Positions 11,723 through 24,557 of a stretch of 64,000 nt of DNA are shown here, piece after piece; the stretch's first letter is position 1; the number at the start of each line of letters is the position of its first letter. Source of the DNA: Myrica gale (lineage: Eukaryota > Streptophyta > Magnoliopsida > Fagales > Myricaceae); the NCBI GenBank assembly GCA_963930655.1, contig OZ005618.1:6160001-6224000 (forward strand). The letters run 5' to 3'. The notes under the pieces were generated by a model. That model saw nothing but the letters and a program-made list of their open reading frames with translations. It was not told where the DNA came from and searched no databases. The position numbers and the translations under genes are program-made.

Positions 11723-12530
11723 TGCTGCAAACAGATCTTGAATTACACGAAACATTCATATACAAGTTTAAAAAGAAAAAAAAAAAAACCCAAATTCTTT
11801 TCTTTCTTTCGTCGGCAAAACCTTTTAATTCTCCAAATGGAAGCGTTTTACTTTGGAGTTAGTGAAATGGCAGCACAGTCGCTCAAGTTTTTACCTTGTG
11901 CAAAGTTGACAAGCTCGATAGGCCGTTACCCAAATGCCAAACTTTACCGTTTAGCATACCAGACAATTCATATATCTCAATTTTGAAGGTGAAGATGGGT
12001 CTCCTTCAAACCCCAGCCTCCACAAAATTAAATATTGGGACAACATTCAATACTTCCTTTTGGGTAGTTCGAAATTTACAAGCATGCTAACCCAGAAACA
12101 ACGAAAGTAGAAGCGGGGACAAAAAACAAAAGCTTCAAATTTCGCCCAGATATTAATTGGACAAATAAAAATGAAGGAAAGCAGAACCAACAACCACAAC
12201 GAGCATGGGGAAAGAGAGGGCCCAACCGAGAGATGACGTGACGGCCGACCAATTAGAGAAGTGGGACTTGGGAGAACCGCGGCGCCAAGCAACTTCGTTG
12301 CCGTTCAGAAAATCTAAAAATCGGAGCCACAGAGAGGAGCCAAACAGTGAAGTTGCAAAAGTCTTGAAACGGAGCGTTTTTGACCGACAGTCCTCACACG
12401 TGCGACCTCTAGTGGACCACATTTTTTCGAACAAGGTATTTACCAACTTATCGACTGTAACAAGTTATACAGGCGTTCGGTAGTGGTTTTTTTTTTTCAG
12501 GAGCTGTTAAGGCGATGAGGTGTTACACTA
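11723..12530. other. SWC6 upstream region
   Basis: Holds the 5' UTR and promoter of SWC6 on the minus strand. An A-rich run at 11774-11789 and a CACACGTGCG motif (about 12396-12405, G-box-like core CACGTG) are visible. No other gene is seen. Confidence 0.4.
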
Positions 12531-13250
12531 AGCTTCTCTAGTACAATAATTATAATATGAATTTGTTTTCGTTAAATTATAACTTTTTATTATAATAAAT
12601 ATAAAAAATTCATTCAAATTTTCACTCCCTTCACTTTTTTACTAATTTAAATACTATAAAATTTTAACACTCAACACAACCCTAAGGCTTTAGCAATCAT
12701 TTATGTTTGTAAATGAGAATTTTGATCAAAATTTTCTCCATTAAATTTTGTTTAATCTCAAACATAATTAATTCAAAAATTTTGTCAAGATATTTTTCAC
12801 TTTCTCGGTTTCCATACCCATAATAATTTTATTTTCGAAATTAATAAAAAAATTCAAAATCGTCTTTCTACAGTCAAATCTCTTTTCATTAAAAAAATTT
12901 GTCAAGATTTTTATTTTCACACCAAACCAAGGGCTCACAACAATTTTTATTTTAAGTTTCGATTTTTTAAAAAATAAAAACAAAACTTTAAAATCATCAA
13001 TATCTTCTATCAAATTATCTCTCCATCAAAATAAACATACAAAACTCAATCTAATCATTTTTCTCTTCAAAATTTTTGGTGAAATTTGTTGTTGTTGAAT
13101 TAATGTAGTGGAAGTTCTATTTGGAATGATGAAAAATGTTATTGAAATTTGTAAAAAGTTAATAAAGTTTGTTAAAAAGTATAAGAGATTGTGTAATTTT
13201 TTAAAAGAAAAATTTCTTGGCATCCAAACATAGGCTAAATATATTTTCAC
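12531..13250. repeat. AT-rich MITE remnants
   Basis: 12545-12690 resembles the AAAATTTT-rich MITE family seen at 31168-31377 (ends AACACTCAACACAACCCT). The stretch to about 13244 has TATGTTTG / CAAACATAGG near its two ends, suggesting another degraded MITE. No coding potential. Confidence 0.4.
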
Positions 13251-14039
13251 GAAAATCAATAAAACTTAAATCTAACTCAATTTTCACAACACTATTAAAA
13301 TTTTCTAAAAAAAATTAAACCAGTTGAAAAACCTTTAACACCAAAATGAGTAGCATTGGCAAGTGAATCAACGAGAGACCAAATGAAAAGTATTGACAAG
13401 TGGATAATGAATTATAATGGATACATATACACACTTGCCAACAGACAGGGTGAATTTTGATATGTCGAAAGTGTCATAAAGTTGTATTGAATTTTCTGAA
13501 ACAGGAGCACAAAATTTGGTTCGATTGATTTATTTGAATTTTATGAAAAAGAAGCGCAAAAGTTTAGTCAAATTGACTCCAGTTTGGCTTTCCCAGCTCC
13601 CGAGCTTATCAAGTTTGAGGTCAGGGAAGCCTTCTGGGCACGTCCAAAATGGGGGAGATACTTCTGATGGCTACAGTTCCAGACCTAGCTAGCTATATCC
13701 AGTAGACAAACACAGCATCCAATGTTCTAACATAAACCCCATGGATGTGTTCCCAGTGAGGCACCCTTAGTTGCCTCATTTGCTCTCATGATTTGCTGTT
13801 GTACTACAAGCACAGAGGCTGAACTATCAAAATCTGGTGAGGCAACATAGTCCCCAATCACTCCCAGTTCCTGATTCTCGCTCCAATCTGTTAGTCCCTG
13901 GAAGAAGATCGGATTTATCCCGTGCCTTCTTCCTACGATCCAAAGGTCAAAAGACTCATCATTCACGGCCTGAATTGCCGCTACTGTTTGGTCCCCATCC
14001 CTCACCACCACCTCTCTGTAAACCATCCTGTCATTCTTC

Positions 14040-15209
14040 GGGTTCGGTTATTGTGCTGAGAGTTATTGTGCTGATGATTGCTGATGGACGGTCAGGTTCT
14101 AAACCCCATGATCCAATGGTTGTTAAGTTGTCACCTCAATTAAAAAGAATTGACCCACTTGACCCGAATTCTAGATTACCCAACCCAGCTCCACGTAGAT
14201 GACCCTCGATTTTATTCACAACCGAACTGTCTTCTTCTTCGCACAGTCGTCGCCCAACTCCGTCCCAACTCCCCGTCGCGCCCAGTGGAACCAGAGCAAT
14301 TGAAACCCATCTTTGAATCTCTCTTCAAACTTGAAAAGAGAAATTCACAGTAATAGTTCAGCATCTATATCTGTGTCGACTTTTGGCCTTTACGTCTTTG
14401 GTTTTACCCGCACGAGTGATTGTATGGGAATCACAGGGGACGAGCGGAGCAAGGCAAGCAGCAGCATACCTACATGGAATTTGTAGGGATTGCCCAAAAC
14501 ATTTAGAAATCACATCCACCGGTCCCAGATCTCAAGGATCTCATAATTTCTGGCTTAGATGTTAACTCGCTTGTTTTCTCGAGATAATTCTCTTCCTTTT
14601 GGTTGTTTGCCTCAATTCATATGGTGCACATTCCACTTAGTTTGATTCAAATTCTTTGCTTCCGACGTGGGCATTTAGTGGCCAAGTTATATTGGCATTT
14701 GGGTCTTTCTCATCTTCGCGAGTATTATGCACTACTTAGCGAGTTTTGTTTCTGACTAAAAAAGCTAAAAGAAACAGCCACTGACTTCCTGTTACAATAA
14801 TCATGGGTCTGCTTTGTTTTTTGCTTGGATAAGGAAAATGTTCAGAAGTAAGTTCATTTGGAATGGCGTGTCTTGTTGCTTACGGTGGTTTTGATCAGTG
14901 GGTGCTAGTTGGGCAAAGAGGGTAAAAGTTTTTGCTGAAACTGAGAGTAGAATATGGAAAGTGAGTTTCATTTGCTCTTGTTCCACTGGGTGTGACAGGG
15001 AGTTGGGACGGAGATGGCGGCTATTTGAAGAAGGCAGTTCGGTTTTGAATAAAATTACAGGTCATCTACGTGGGAGCTGGGTTGGGGAATCTGGAATTCG
15101 GGTCAAGTGGGTAAGTCTTTTTAATTGAGGTGGCGATTTAACAGCCATTGGATTATAAAATTTAGATCATGACCGTTCATCAGTACTCATCAGCACAATA
15201 ACCGAACCC
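14040..15209. mobile_element. Non-autonomous Mutator-like element (possible Pack-MULE) in the CHX gene
   Basis: The 1170-bp element has long terminal inverted repeats of about 150 bp, both starting GGGTTCGGTTATTGTGCTGA (14040 on the plus strand, 15209 on the minus strand). A perfect 9-bp target duplication TCATTCTTC flanks it (14031-14039 and 15210-15218). It carries no transposase. The interior (about 14210-15055) is less AT-rich than surrounding DNA and could hold captured host sequence, which I cannot identify. Confidence 0.9.
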
Positions 15210-15481
15210 TCATTCTTCTCATTTTTTACCCAAAACCATGTCACCAACCCATCATCAAGCTTTTTCTCAGTCTCGACATCGCCTTCGCCGTTGTACGCAA
15301 GGAACCGTACCACAGTAAGAAGCACATCCTTCTTCTCAGCCATCCTATCTGCATAAACAAGGGCCTCCCGAGCATCTGCTCCTCCCAGAAATAGCATAGC
15401 GTAATGGTTCATAGAATGCTCGGTAGAGATGGCCGCAAACGGCCTTCTAAACTGGCCTTTATCAACAAGAACTCCTACAGA

Positions 15482-16282
15482 CAGTGGCGGATGCAGGGGG
15501 TGCGGCCCTGGGCGGCCGCACCCCATTGCATACCCAAACAACAAATTTTCATTTTAGTTTTTTTTTATTCATAAGTTGGCCTGGCCCTATGGGGCCGACC
15601 CCCATTGGCCCAGGCCAACCCCATATATTCTGCACCAGGCCTTTTATTTTAGATGGTTATGATTGTACTCCCATGAGAACTATCTAGAGGCTGCACTTAT
15701 TCTCTCGTTGGATCGTGATATTAAAGTGGGTTATTTCGACCTCCCACGTTTTGGGCCTGCACCTTGTTTCCAAAGGCCCATATACGTATGACGGCTCACA
15801 AAATTTTCATCGAAAGGCACTATACAATTTTGACTTCATCGAAAGGCACTCTTAATTAAAAATTTTCACACATCTGAAGAAGCATATACTGTAAGAGAAT
15901 TCCATAACTTTTTCGTTGCACAACTTTTTTGATGGATTTGATAGCCTCCAGTTTGATGGATTATGCAGCAGATTTCGTGTACCAATTACATCTGCAATAG
16001 AAAAAAATGCCGAACCCCTTAGAAAGTATATATCCCTTGTCGCTACCTTTTCTTTCTATTCAATTAGATTTGAATTAGGAATTTTAATATTTTGTGAAAT
16101 TGGAAATTTTTTTTGTAGTATCATTTTTAATTAATTAGATTGAAATTTAGATTTGAATTAATTAGATAATTGATAAGTTTGTGATAAGCAAGCCACGCAG
16201 CCTATTACGAAGGAAAAAAATTTCTTGTCATTTTATCTTTAAAGTTCGACCCCCTTAGATTTTGATCCTGGATCCGCCACTG
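15482..16282. mobile_element. Non-autonomous hAT element in the CHX gene
   Basis: The 801-bp insertion has terminal inverted repeats CAGTGGCGGATGCAGG and CAGTGGCGGATCCAGG and a perfect 8-bp duplication CCTACAGA (15474-15481 and 16283-16290), as for hAT elements. The left subterminal region is GC-rich and palindromic (around GGCGGCCGC at 15512). No transposase frame. It splits the CHX codons of the CSVGVLVDKG motif. Confidence 0.92.
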
Positions 16283-18213
16283 CCTACAGAACAAGGTGCA
16301 TGGTCTAAGACACTGAAGTTCACAGATCGAACTCCTGCTCGCACTAGCTCTGTGCCTCCAAGACGTTGCAACTGTTCCTTGTGGAAGGGTAAGATGATAA
16401 GAGTTACTTTTTTCATAAGAGCGAGCTTACAAATGTCTTGGTACATGGATCGCATTGGTGATACAACTGTGAACGCATGGAGCTTGAGGAAATCTTCTCT
16501 GCCTTCCTCATAGAGCCTTAGGGCTTTGTGGATATTGTCGTACGCTGCGTATTTGGCAGGCAATTCCTGATGATCATGGTCTACAAACACAGGGTTAGCA
16601 CGACCAACAAGCTCAACAAGTTGGAGAGCAAAGATGAAGATTGGGCTGGCTAGTATTTGGGTTGGAGACCTCAAGAAGATTGATGAAGCCCGTCACGCTT
16701 TCCTCGTCGTGTATGCAAAGTAGTATACGAAGTTCTTTTCCTGGAGGGTGGTGTTGAATGGTTCTCCTTTTATTGACCAAGTATGGCTTTGTTGGATCAT
16801 AGAGGATGTTGATCAAAGGCGTAGCCATTGCAGTGACCAATACTGTTAACAGCACCATCAGAGTGAAACCTGGCGTACGTATAATCTGGATGCAGATACA
16901 CCCAAATCAGCCATAATAATGTAAGGGAGATATATGGGATGAGAAAGAAAGGAGGCCAGCTTGCATTTGGGAAGTCTTTTTAAGTTTTTTTCAAAGATGG
17001 AAAACATAGGTGAAAGTGCATTTCATTGGTCCAAATGTGGAAGCTTTTACCACTTAAGTTTTTTTTTTAAAAAAATGGAAAACGAAAATTGAAAGCATTT
17101 TTGGTGATCACCATGAATAATGCGGATATATCGAGGGTGAGAGAGCATGCATACCAATTTGTCCATCCAGTGGACATATAAGGTAAGCTCCACTTGGTCT
17201 CTTAAACTCATAATAAGGCCGAGAGTGAGACCATCTCTGAGTGGCATATCAAAGAAGGTAGAGGGCACCAGCGTCCCAATCAGTTTGGAGAAGTAGCCAG
17301 TCACAGCAATGACAAACAATGGGGACAGGGTCGACCACCCAACAGAAGTCATTGCGGATACATCTGTTATGAGTCCAACCATAGCAAAGGCAAATGGCAT
17401 CAGAAGATCCATTATAATTGTTTCGCTCCTTTTCACAAGCGTGGCTCCCAGTGGAGGGCCATCTGGTATCACCAGTCCCAACCAGAGTGGACCATTAGCA
17501 ATGGCAACCCAAACATAACGGTAAGAAATCCCATCATGCAGACCCCCAACAGAATTGCAACCACATAGCCCTGGTCCACTGGTTGCCCTTCTGGGGTTCG
17601 CTGAATGATCCACTCCATTGTCCACCGAACGAAAGTGAGCATGAAAGCCGACAAAAACACCACAGATATCATATACCACAAGGCATCAATGGCATCTCCT
17701 TCCCCTTGCTTTGCTGCCTCAAATGCAACAATCGCGTTGATCCCTACTGCATCGCTTATTATCGAAGTGGATAGTGCCATCCTTCCGATCTCGGAGCTTA
17801 GAAGATTTAGCTCTTCAAGAATGGGATACAGACAAGGAAATGCTGTTATAGAAAAAGCTGAAGAAACTGCTCCAATCGAAGAAATCATCGCAAGGTCTTC
17901 ATCCATGTACTTGCGCAAAATGAATCCAACCATGGCGACTACTGTCAAGGGAAGGGACACTCCCACCAACGCAACGCACCAAATCTTTTTCCCTGCTTTC
18001 TTTATCAGCGTCAGATCCATTTTCACACCGCTTATAAAAAGGAAGAACAAAAAACCCAGTATTCCAATGTTCTTCAACACGTATTGGGCGTTTTCGGGGT
18101 ACATATGCGAGGCGAAGCTCTTGTTGCGTCCTAGAACGGAGGGTCCAATGATTATACCGCCCTTGAGAGCAATATTAATCGTCAATAAACATAAGAAAAG
18201 AAATCAGTGTCTA

Positions 18214-18895
18214 GTGTTAGAGAATATAATTCAAATAATAAAATCTTTTTTCTCCTATCAACTTAAGCTTTTGGGATGAGTAGTAGATTCACAAGGTATT
18301 AGAGCCAAAATCTTGAATTCGAGACTTGATTCTGCACTTCACTCCAATTTCAATTAAATATTGCACGTGTGGGCAGAACTCTCTCCCAATTAAAAGAGTA
18401 TGACGCACAAGTGAGGGGAGTGTTAGAGAATATAATTCAAATAATAAAATCTTCCTCTGTCTATCAACTTAAGCTTTTGGGATGAGTGATAAATTCATAT
18501 GTTATTAGAGCCAAGATCCTGAGTTCCAACCTTGACTCCGCACTTCACCCCAATTTCAATTAAATATTGTATGTGTTGGACCTCCCAATTAAAATGAGAG
18601 TATGCCCCACACATGAGGGGGAGTGTTAGAAAATATAATTCAAATAATAAAATCTTCTTCTTCCTATCAGCTTAAACTTTTGGGATGAGTGGTAGATTCA
18701 CATGGTATCAGAGTCAAGGTTCTGACTCCGCACTTTACCACAATTTCAATTAAATATTGCATGTGTTGGACCTCCCAATTAAAGGAGAGTTCGGCCCACA
18801 CGTGAGGGGGAATGTTAGAGAATATAATTCAAATAATAAAATATTTCTCTTCCTATCAGCTTAAGTTTTTGGGATGAATGATAGATTCGCATCTA
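18214..18895 (+). mobile_element. TRIM array in intron 1 of the CHX pseudogene
   Basis: Four short LTR-like units begin at 18214, 18420, 18623 and 18812 with GTGTTAGAGAATATAATTC. Each is about 80 bp and ends near TTCACA, just before a TGGTATCAGAG-type primer-binding site for initiator tRNA-Met (clearest near 18704). Spacers of about 110 bp end in the purine tract TGAGGGGGA directly before the next unit. This is a tandem terminal-repeat-in-miniature array with periods of 206, 203 and 189 bp, in the opposite orientation to the gene. Confidence 0.8.
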
Positions 18896-19534
18896 AAACA
18901 TCAATTTTCTTTCTTTTGATGCAAAGAACTTCAACATTTTATAACTTAAATAGTCGAAATCTCCAACAAAATCATGTAAGAAGAACGTCCCAAAAGCTTA
19001 ATCTAATCATGATCGGGAATTTGCCCCTAATTATCGTCATTCAATATTAATTAATTAGTTAGATAATTTATAGTACAATATTTATAATTAGGAAATCAAG
19101 TTTGAACATATAGAACGAATTTTTGGGCTTTGTTCGGGGCCGGCCGGCCTGTGTTTAAAATTTGTAATGGACAATATCATGAACATCAATGGAGAAAAGG
19201 AAAAGAAACTTACGATGATGTCTGAGACAATTCTAGGCTGTTTGAGAGGCCTGAGAAGAAGGCGAACGGCATGACTGGCCAGTATGACAAGAACTACCTC
19301 CAACAAGATCAACGTGAAGAAGTAATCCAAGGGGTTTTCCCCATTAAAAATGCCAAAGGGGTGAGTCTTGTGAGTTCTTCGGCAGGTGAGCATCGTAGCC
19401 AATTGGCCATCTTCATGGTTATGCGCTTGAGTCTCACCCACCAGAACTTTCGCGGTGTTCCGCAAGGCATCAGAACTTGTGCACCACCCAACCGGCAGCG
19501 CAACGGGAAGATAGTCTGGGAAAACCCTAACCAT

Positions 19535-21370
19535 GCAAGAAAATTATAACCTGAACGCTCTAACCACATGCAAGAACTAGTGGGCCCGAACGGCACAAAA
19601 CGAAAGAAGACGACGGTACTGCTTATGTACTCGTACGTGTGGGATCGTATAGACAAAGAGTGGAGGGCCAGAAGAGCTCAAAAGGATGTGGACCTGCCTT
19701 AAAAGAGGTACTGGAAGATAGTCACTCTTATATCAATGGCTGATCATTATCCACAGCTCTAGAGGCCATCAAGATTACAGTAAACTGAGATCTAATGTGT
19801 CTCAATTCGTTTGTGTATAACTGTCTTGGTCCACATCGATCGAACTCTCAATCTCATTGCATATTAATATGCCTTGCATGCAAGTTGATCCAATGACAAC
19901 TTCGAGTACTTAATGTAATGAGTTTCCTTAATTAGACCACAAATTGTACTATTAATAGCAATATAATGTTGATTTCCATGCATGATTACCATTTGGGTAA
20001 TATTGCAGTAGGGTGTTTTTTTTTCCTCGTAATTTTTCTCCAGTCCAAACTCTAGGCGCTGTAGCCACAATCTGAAAGGTTGTTTTAGCTATGGTCGAAG
20101 AACTAATTATTGTTTAGGATAACGAATTATTGTTTTGAATTAATTAAATACCATAATGTAATTAGGAAATAACTATTTTTGGTCTTGACTTGAACAGTTA
20201 ATTCAGATGTTAGTACCAATTAATACAGCTCCATTCATGATCTTTTGACTGACCATATATCATAAATGTTCTCATTGCCTCTTCGATCAATTAAAACAAA
20301 TTATCAATTTTTTTTTAAGAATCTTAATTCCTTGTTATCTTGGTTTTAATGCAATAATTAAAATAATTACTACCATTAATTCGGAAACAAAAAGAATTAT
20401 AATTATCTTAATTTTGTTACCTATATAACCACTCCTAATTTTATCCAAAACATCTATAGATCAACTTATAACGGGGTCTCAAAAAATATGTTATAAGTTT
20501 ATCCATTTTAGGTTAATCAATAGGATTTTATTAGTCTATACTTTCAGTTATTTGCTACGGATTTGATCTTTATTATGGGATAAATACACTCTGCATCATT
20601 TAACTTTGGAAGTCTTGACACTTTGTACCCCTATCTATTATTTTTGTCACTTTACACCCAACAATTATTGATTTCAGACACTTTACAACTTCCGTTAAAA
20701 ATTTTCATTAATTTGGACTATAATTTTTTTTTGTCTCTATTACCCTCATAAAATGGTCACTGCCAAAAAAATTATAGGGAGAAACTTGTAATTTTACACG
20801 TCAAAAAATTACTTTCTTTTAAAATTAACAAAAAATTAAGAAAATATATAAAATAGTTGAAATAAATATAATGAGTGTAATATAATAAAAATAATAAATT
20901 AAAATGTAAAGTATCATGACTTACGTAATTAGAGTAAACTCGATATTCTTTTCTTTACAAATGATTTTTTTTTTAACATTGGCACCCTTGATATTTGAGG
21001 TATTATTTAACAATATTGGGACATGTGGCAATGTCTCTTGGGTGGCCTCCTCCCTCAATCCTGCCATTGAGGCAATGCTCCACTCTACCCCGTATGCACC
21101 ACAATGTTGTGGGTGAAATATTTCCCATTCCTCTTTTTTATTTCACTTTTCAATTCTTTTCTCTTTTTTTTTTTTTGGTTTTTTTCATGCTTTTTGATTT
21201 TTTCTAAACAAGCGACGTGCCATATGGGTCTTAGATACGTGGCATCAAAGCAACGATTCCGCTTACTCTTGGTGGGAACAGTCAATTTGGCAGAAGGGAA
21301 AATCCAAGAATCTTTTCTTTCTTGCTTTTTTACTTATAAAAAAAATAAGAGAAGTAGAATTTTTTTTTAA
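19535..21370. other. Gene-free AT-rich region
   Basis: The first part would have held the CHX promoter. 20570-20760 looks like one arm of a degraded MITE (TACACTCTGCATCATTTAAC type). Nothing codes. Confidence 0.35.
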
Positions 21371-21551
21371 AATTACATTTTATGCTCTAACTATCACACA
21401 TGTTAGAATTTGCACCTCAATCTCCTAATTACTTTACATGAGATGCAAAATGTGAAACAATTGAAAATTTGAGGTGCAGTAGATCAATCGCTACCGAATA
21501 TGTAATACAAAATGTAAGACATGTGATAGTTATAAGACGTAAAATGTAATT
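21371..21551. mobile_element. Inverted-repeat MITE, 181 bp
   Basis: The left end AATTACATTTTATGCTCTAA is matched by the complement of the right end, and the arms share AACTATCACACATGT. No coding capacity. Confidence 0.6.
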
Positions 21552-21558
21552 AAAAAAA

Positions 21559-22270
21559 GGTTAATATTCATTTTGGTCCTTAAGTTTTATACCCTTTATC
21601 AAAATGGTCCATAGGTTTCAAATTTGTTCAAATCAGTCCTTAGGTTATGCTAATTTATTGGTTTAATCATTCCGTCCAATGTCGTCTTCTCCGTGTACAG
21701 TCAGCTAACGGTGGGACACGTCACTCTCAATAATATCGTGACACGTGTACGATTTTAATAAAACAAAAAAACCCCACAAAATGCACTCCACGTTGGCATT
21801 TTTTTAAAAAATAAAAAATAAAAATTGAAACAGGGGAGCGGCCTCCCTTCTCGTGAGGGTGGGAGCCCAGATCTAGGCTCCCCCGTGACTCCCCTGATAG
21901 GTGGTGGCCGAAGCGATTTGGGCTCCTTGTCGCCGAGGTGGCCATAGGGGAGCCACCCCTTGCGAATAGGAGCCCAGATCTGGGCTCCCCCCTTGTGCGA
22001 AGGGAGGTCGCTCCCTGTTCCAATGATTTTTTTTTCGAAAATGCCAACGTGGAGTACCTTTTGTGGGTTTTTTATTTTATTAAAATCGTACACGTGTCGT
22101 GATATTATTGGGAGTGACGTGTCCCACAGTTAACTAACTGTGCACGGAGGAGACATAAGGATTAAATCGACAAATGAAAATAACCTAAAGACTTATTTGA
22201 ACAAATTTAAAACTTAGAGACCATTTTGATAAAGGGTATAAAACTTAGGAACTAAAATCGGCATTAACCC
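21559..22270. mobile_element. Foldback element, 712 bp, almost a complete palindrome
   Basis: The two halves are inverted copies over nearly their whole length. The outer arms read GGTTAATATTCATTTTGGTC and GGGTTAATGCCGATTTTAGT; the middle arms share CCACGTTGGCATTTT and GACACGTGTACGATTTT; the centre has GGGAGCCCAGATCT repeats. Flanks TAAAAAA on both sides may be the target duplication. Probably a Mutator-like foldback MITE. Confidence 0.75.
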
Positions 22271-24557
22271 TAAAAAACCATTTTAAAAGCAATGGATTGA
22301 ATTTTTTGATTTAATCTTTAACCCTTGCAGAGTAAAATGTTGGCATTCTCCTACTTGGCCAAAAAAACAAAAATAAATTTTCACATGAAAAGGAACTTCT
22401 GGTTACGGCGAGATTGCCTGTCATAACATGGCCCATTGAAGTGTTTACAAAAGAAACGATTGAGGGAGCCAGGAGGGACCACTGACGCACGGGCCAAGGC
22501 CCATTCCCTGAAAACTCATTGATTCCACCAGGGCCCGAAGCACCACCATCAGTAGCCGTACTGGCATAAGAGGACGTTACTTTCCTAAAAAGAAGGCGGC
22601 TTTTCCGCTGCTGATTGTGGAAAGAATTTAAGTCTGTGCAGGCGCAACGAAGACTCTATTTCAGCCATGATATGTCAGGGTACAAACTTAAAGACGGAAG
22701 AAGAAGGCGAGACCTGGAGATCCTGAGCCCATCCTATCAGTGTATATGCTTTCAGTGGACTCGTAGGATTGGGACCCCTACCGTCTTTGTTTTACTTCAA
22801 TAAATCTCTGCTCAGCAGTTGTGACCTTTTATGATCAAGTATAGGACAGGAAGTCAGGACAGACGAAATTTCTTGAGTTGAGTTGCGAGGGATTTCAATC
22901 TTGCCTTGGATGCTTTATATATAGTTTGATTTTCAGACTACTGGTCTCGGGTAATTAATCAGAATCTGAAATAAACCAAGCTTGTGTAGGCAGCAGATCG
23001 AGTACTACTCCTTCCAGCTTGGTGCTTTCGATATATAAAGTTCTGAGAAATCCAATATCCATAATACTCTTCACCACCTGAGAATGCTTTAATCTTTCAA
23101 TAGATTCAAAGGGTTTTCACAGCTTCTAAGAAAACCCAATAGTTTTCCTTATCCTGCTCGGCACCGCCTGAGCTAAAAGCAAATAAAATAGAAGCTGCGC
23201 ATTATGCAAGTGCGACAAAAAGTTTCTTCTCGCTAGTTAATTAAGTAAAACCGCACTAATTTCTTTGTTTTCTATAATTCTTTTAAATTCTGCTTCAGTG
23301 GGAGATCTTTTGAAGAATTTGCTCGATCGTGTGTAGTTTACAGGTTCTGAAAAATTTTACATATTCCAGTTGCCATTTTATCAATATGATGCTCTCTCCA
23401 CGGGAACATATATAGCAGATGTCTCAGCAAACATCGAGGGTGGTAATTATCTGGTAAAGACTAGGGGAGTCAATATAGATCAAGGACCTGGTTTGCCAGA
23501 TTTAGAAAAAGCTTTCTTCTGCTGTGTGAATGCTTCAATTCCAACGGCAAACATCATTACAGTATATGAACCAACTGCATGATCCATCACTTCTATCGTT
23601 CTCTGTAGTAATTATCTGAGTTGGCTCCATCTAAGCATGCCAGTGATCGACTGTACTAGAGAGAGCCTGAACTGATTCCCATTACTCCTACAATTTAAGT
23701 CCAACAACTGTCACAATGTCCTCGCATGCAAGGGTAGGCTACTCATTTAAAGCATCCTCTTAAAAAATTCGAAAGAGTATGAAAATTGAAAGTGATATCC
23801 TCGCATGCAAGGGTATCACTTTGTGTGTGAATGGTGATACCACTTCCAGTAGCAGAAATTTATATGTAGAAGATTCTCTTTTGACTATTTTTCTTCTTTT
23901 TACAATAAAGGTACTAGATATACCGCCTAGTAATTCACCATCATGTCCTGTATTCAGGGTCATAATTCGCAGCTGAAAATACTTAAAAGAGTGAATGTAC
24001 GTACGGTAAGTAGCTTGTTTTTTCTCCGAGCACCGAAAAAGCCAGTGCCCAAGTGCATTGAACTTTTATTCTTTGCGCCTACCCGTTTCCCTGCGCTGGA
24101 GCAGATGATCCTTCTTTCATGAGATCTTACAAATCCAAAGCTTTTTTTTCCGTTATGAGACAACGACACAGAAAGAGGGAGTATATTTTGATTTACCGAA
24201 ATCTTATCCCCCAATTATTGAAATGAAAATCAAACTGCAGAAGCTGATATAATTATCTTCCTCAAAAATGTTTACATAATCTTGAATTGAATGGCATTGA
24301 AGCGAAAGTTAATGACAACAACTTCTCAGAGGCTCTGAAGAAGTGGTGGGGGTACCTATTTATGAACCATTACACGATGAGGAAATATAACTTATAATAT
24401 GTGAAATGAAAGTAGCAGAAGGTTCAATGATCTACTCCAGGTAAGCTGGTCACTCTGTCCCCAAACAATGACAACCTGTACCCTAAAGTTAGGTCAGGCT
24501 CTCTCAACACTTACAATAAGGCCCAAAAATCATCAGGCACCACCCTAGACGTGACAT
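22271..24557. other. Gene-free region with no recognisable feature
   Basis: Mixed-composition sequence. A 70-codon frame at 23370-23582 was examined and not accepted. No repeat ends were recognised. Confidence 0.35.

Larger units (their letters stand above)
13727..19534 (-). pseudogene. CHX-type cation/H+ antiporter, disrupted by two transposons and two frameshifts
   Basis: Three exons read on the minus strand: 19534-19214, 18161-17155 and 16885-13727. They encode a CPA2-family plant cation/H+ exchanger: an N-terminal membrane domain beginning NPLDYFFTLILLEV, then GGIIIGPSVLGRNKSF and GLVIPDGPPLGAT, and a soluble domain with CIHDEESV, VELVGRANP and IVGRRHG. Four lesions break it. A base is missing near 17508 (exon 2 is 1007 nt, one short of 336 codons). 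A base is extra near 16650. A hAT element occupies 15482-16282 and a Mutator-like element 14040-15209. Subtracting both elements with one TSD each leaves 1171 nt in exon 3, again one base off 390 codons. The intact ancestor would have had about 832 residues, normal for CHX. The residual frame is otherwise well kept, so inactivation is fairly recent. CHX proteins move K+ or Na+ against H+ in endomembranes or plasma membrane. Position suggests the CHX24/25 subgroup. Confidence 0.92.

Noticed and set aside
17605-18279. 224-codon plus-strand frame
   Set aside because: Antisense of CHX exon 2, whose minus-strand frame matches the family.
23370-23582. 70-codon plus-strand frame starting MPFYQYDALS
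   Set aside because: Compositionally plausible but without a known family, splice context or promoter; left as unassigned.
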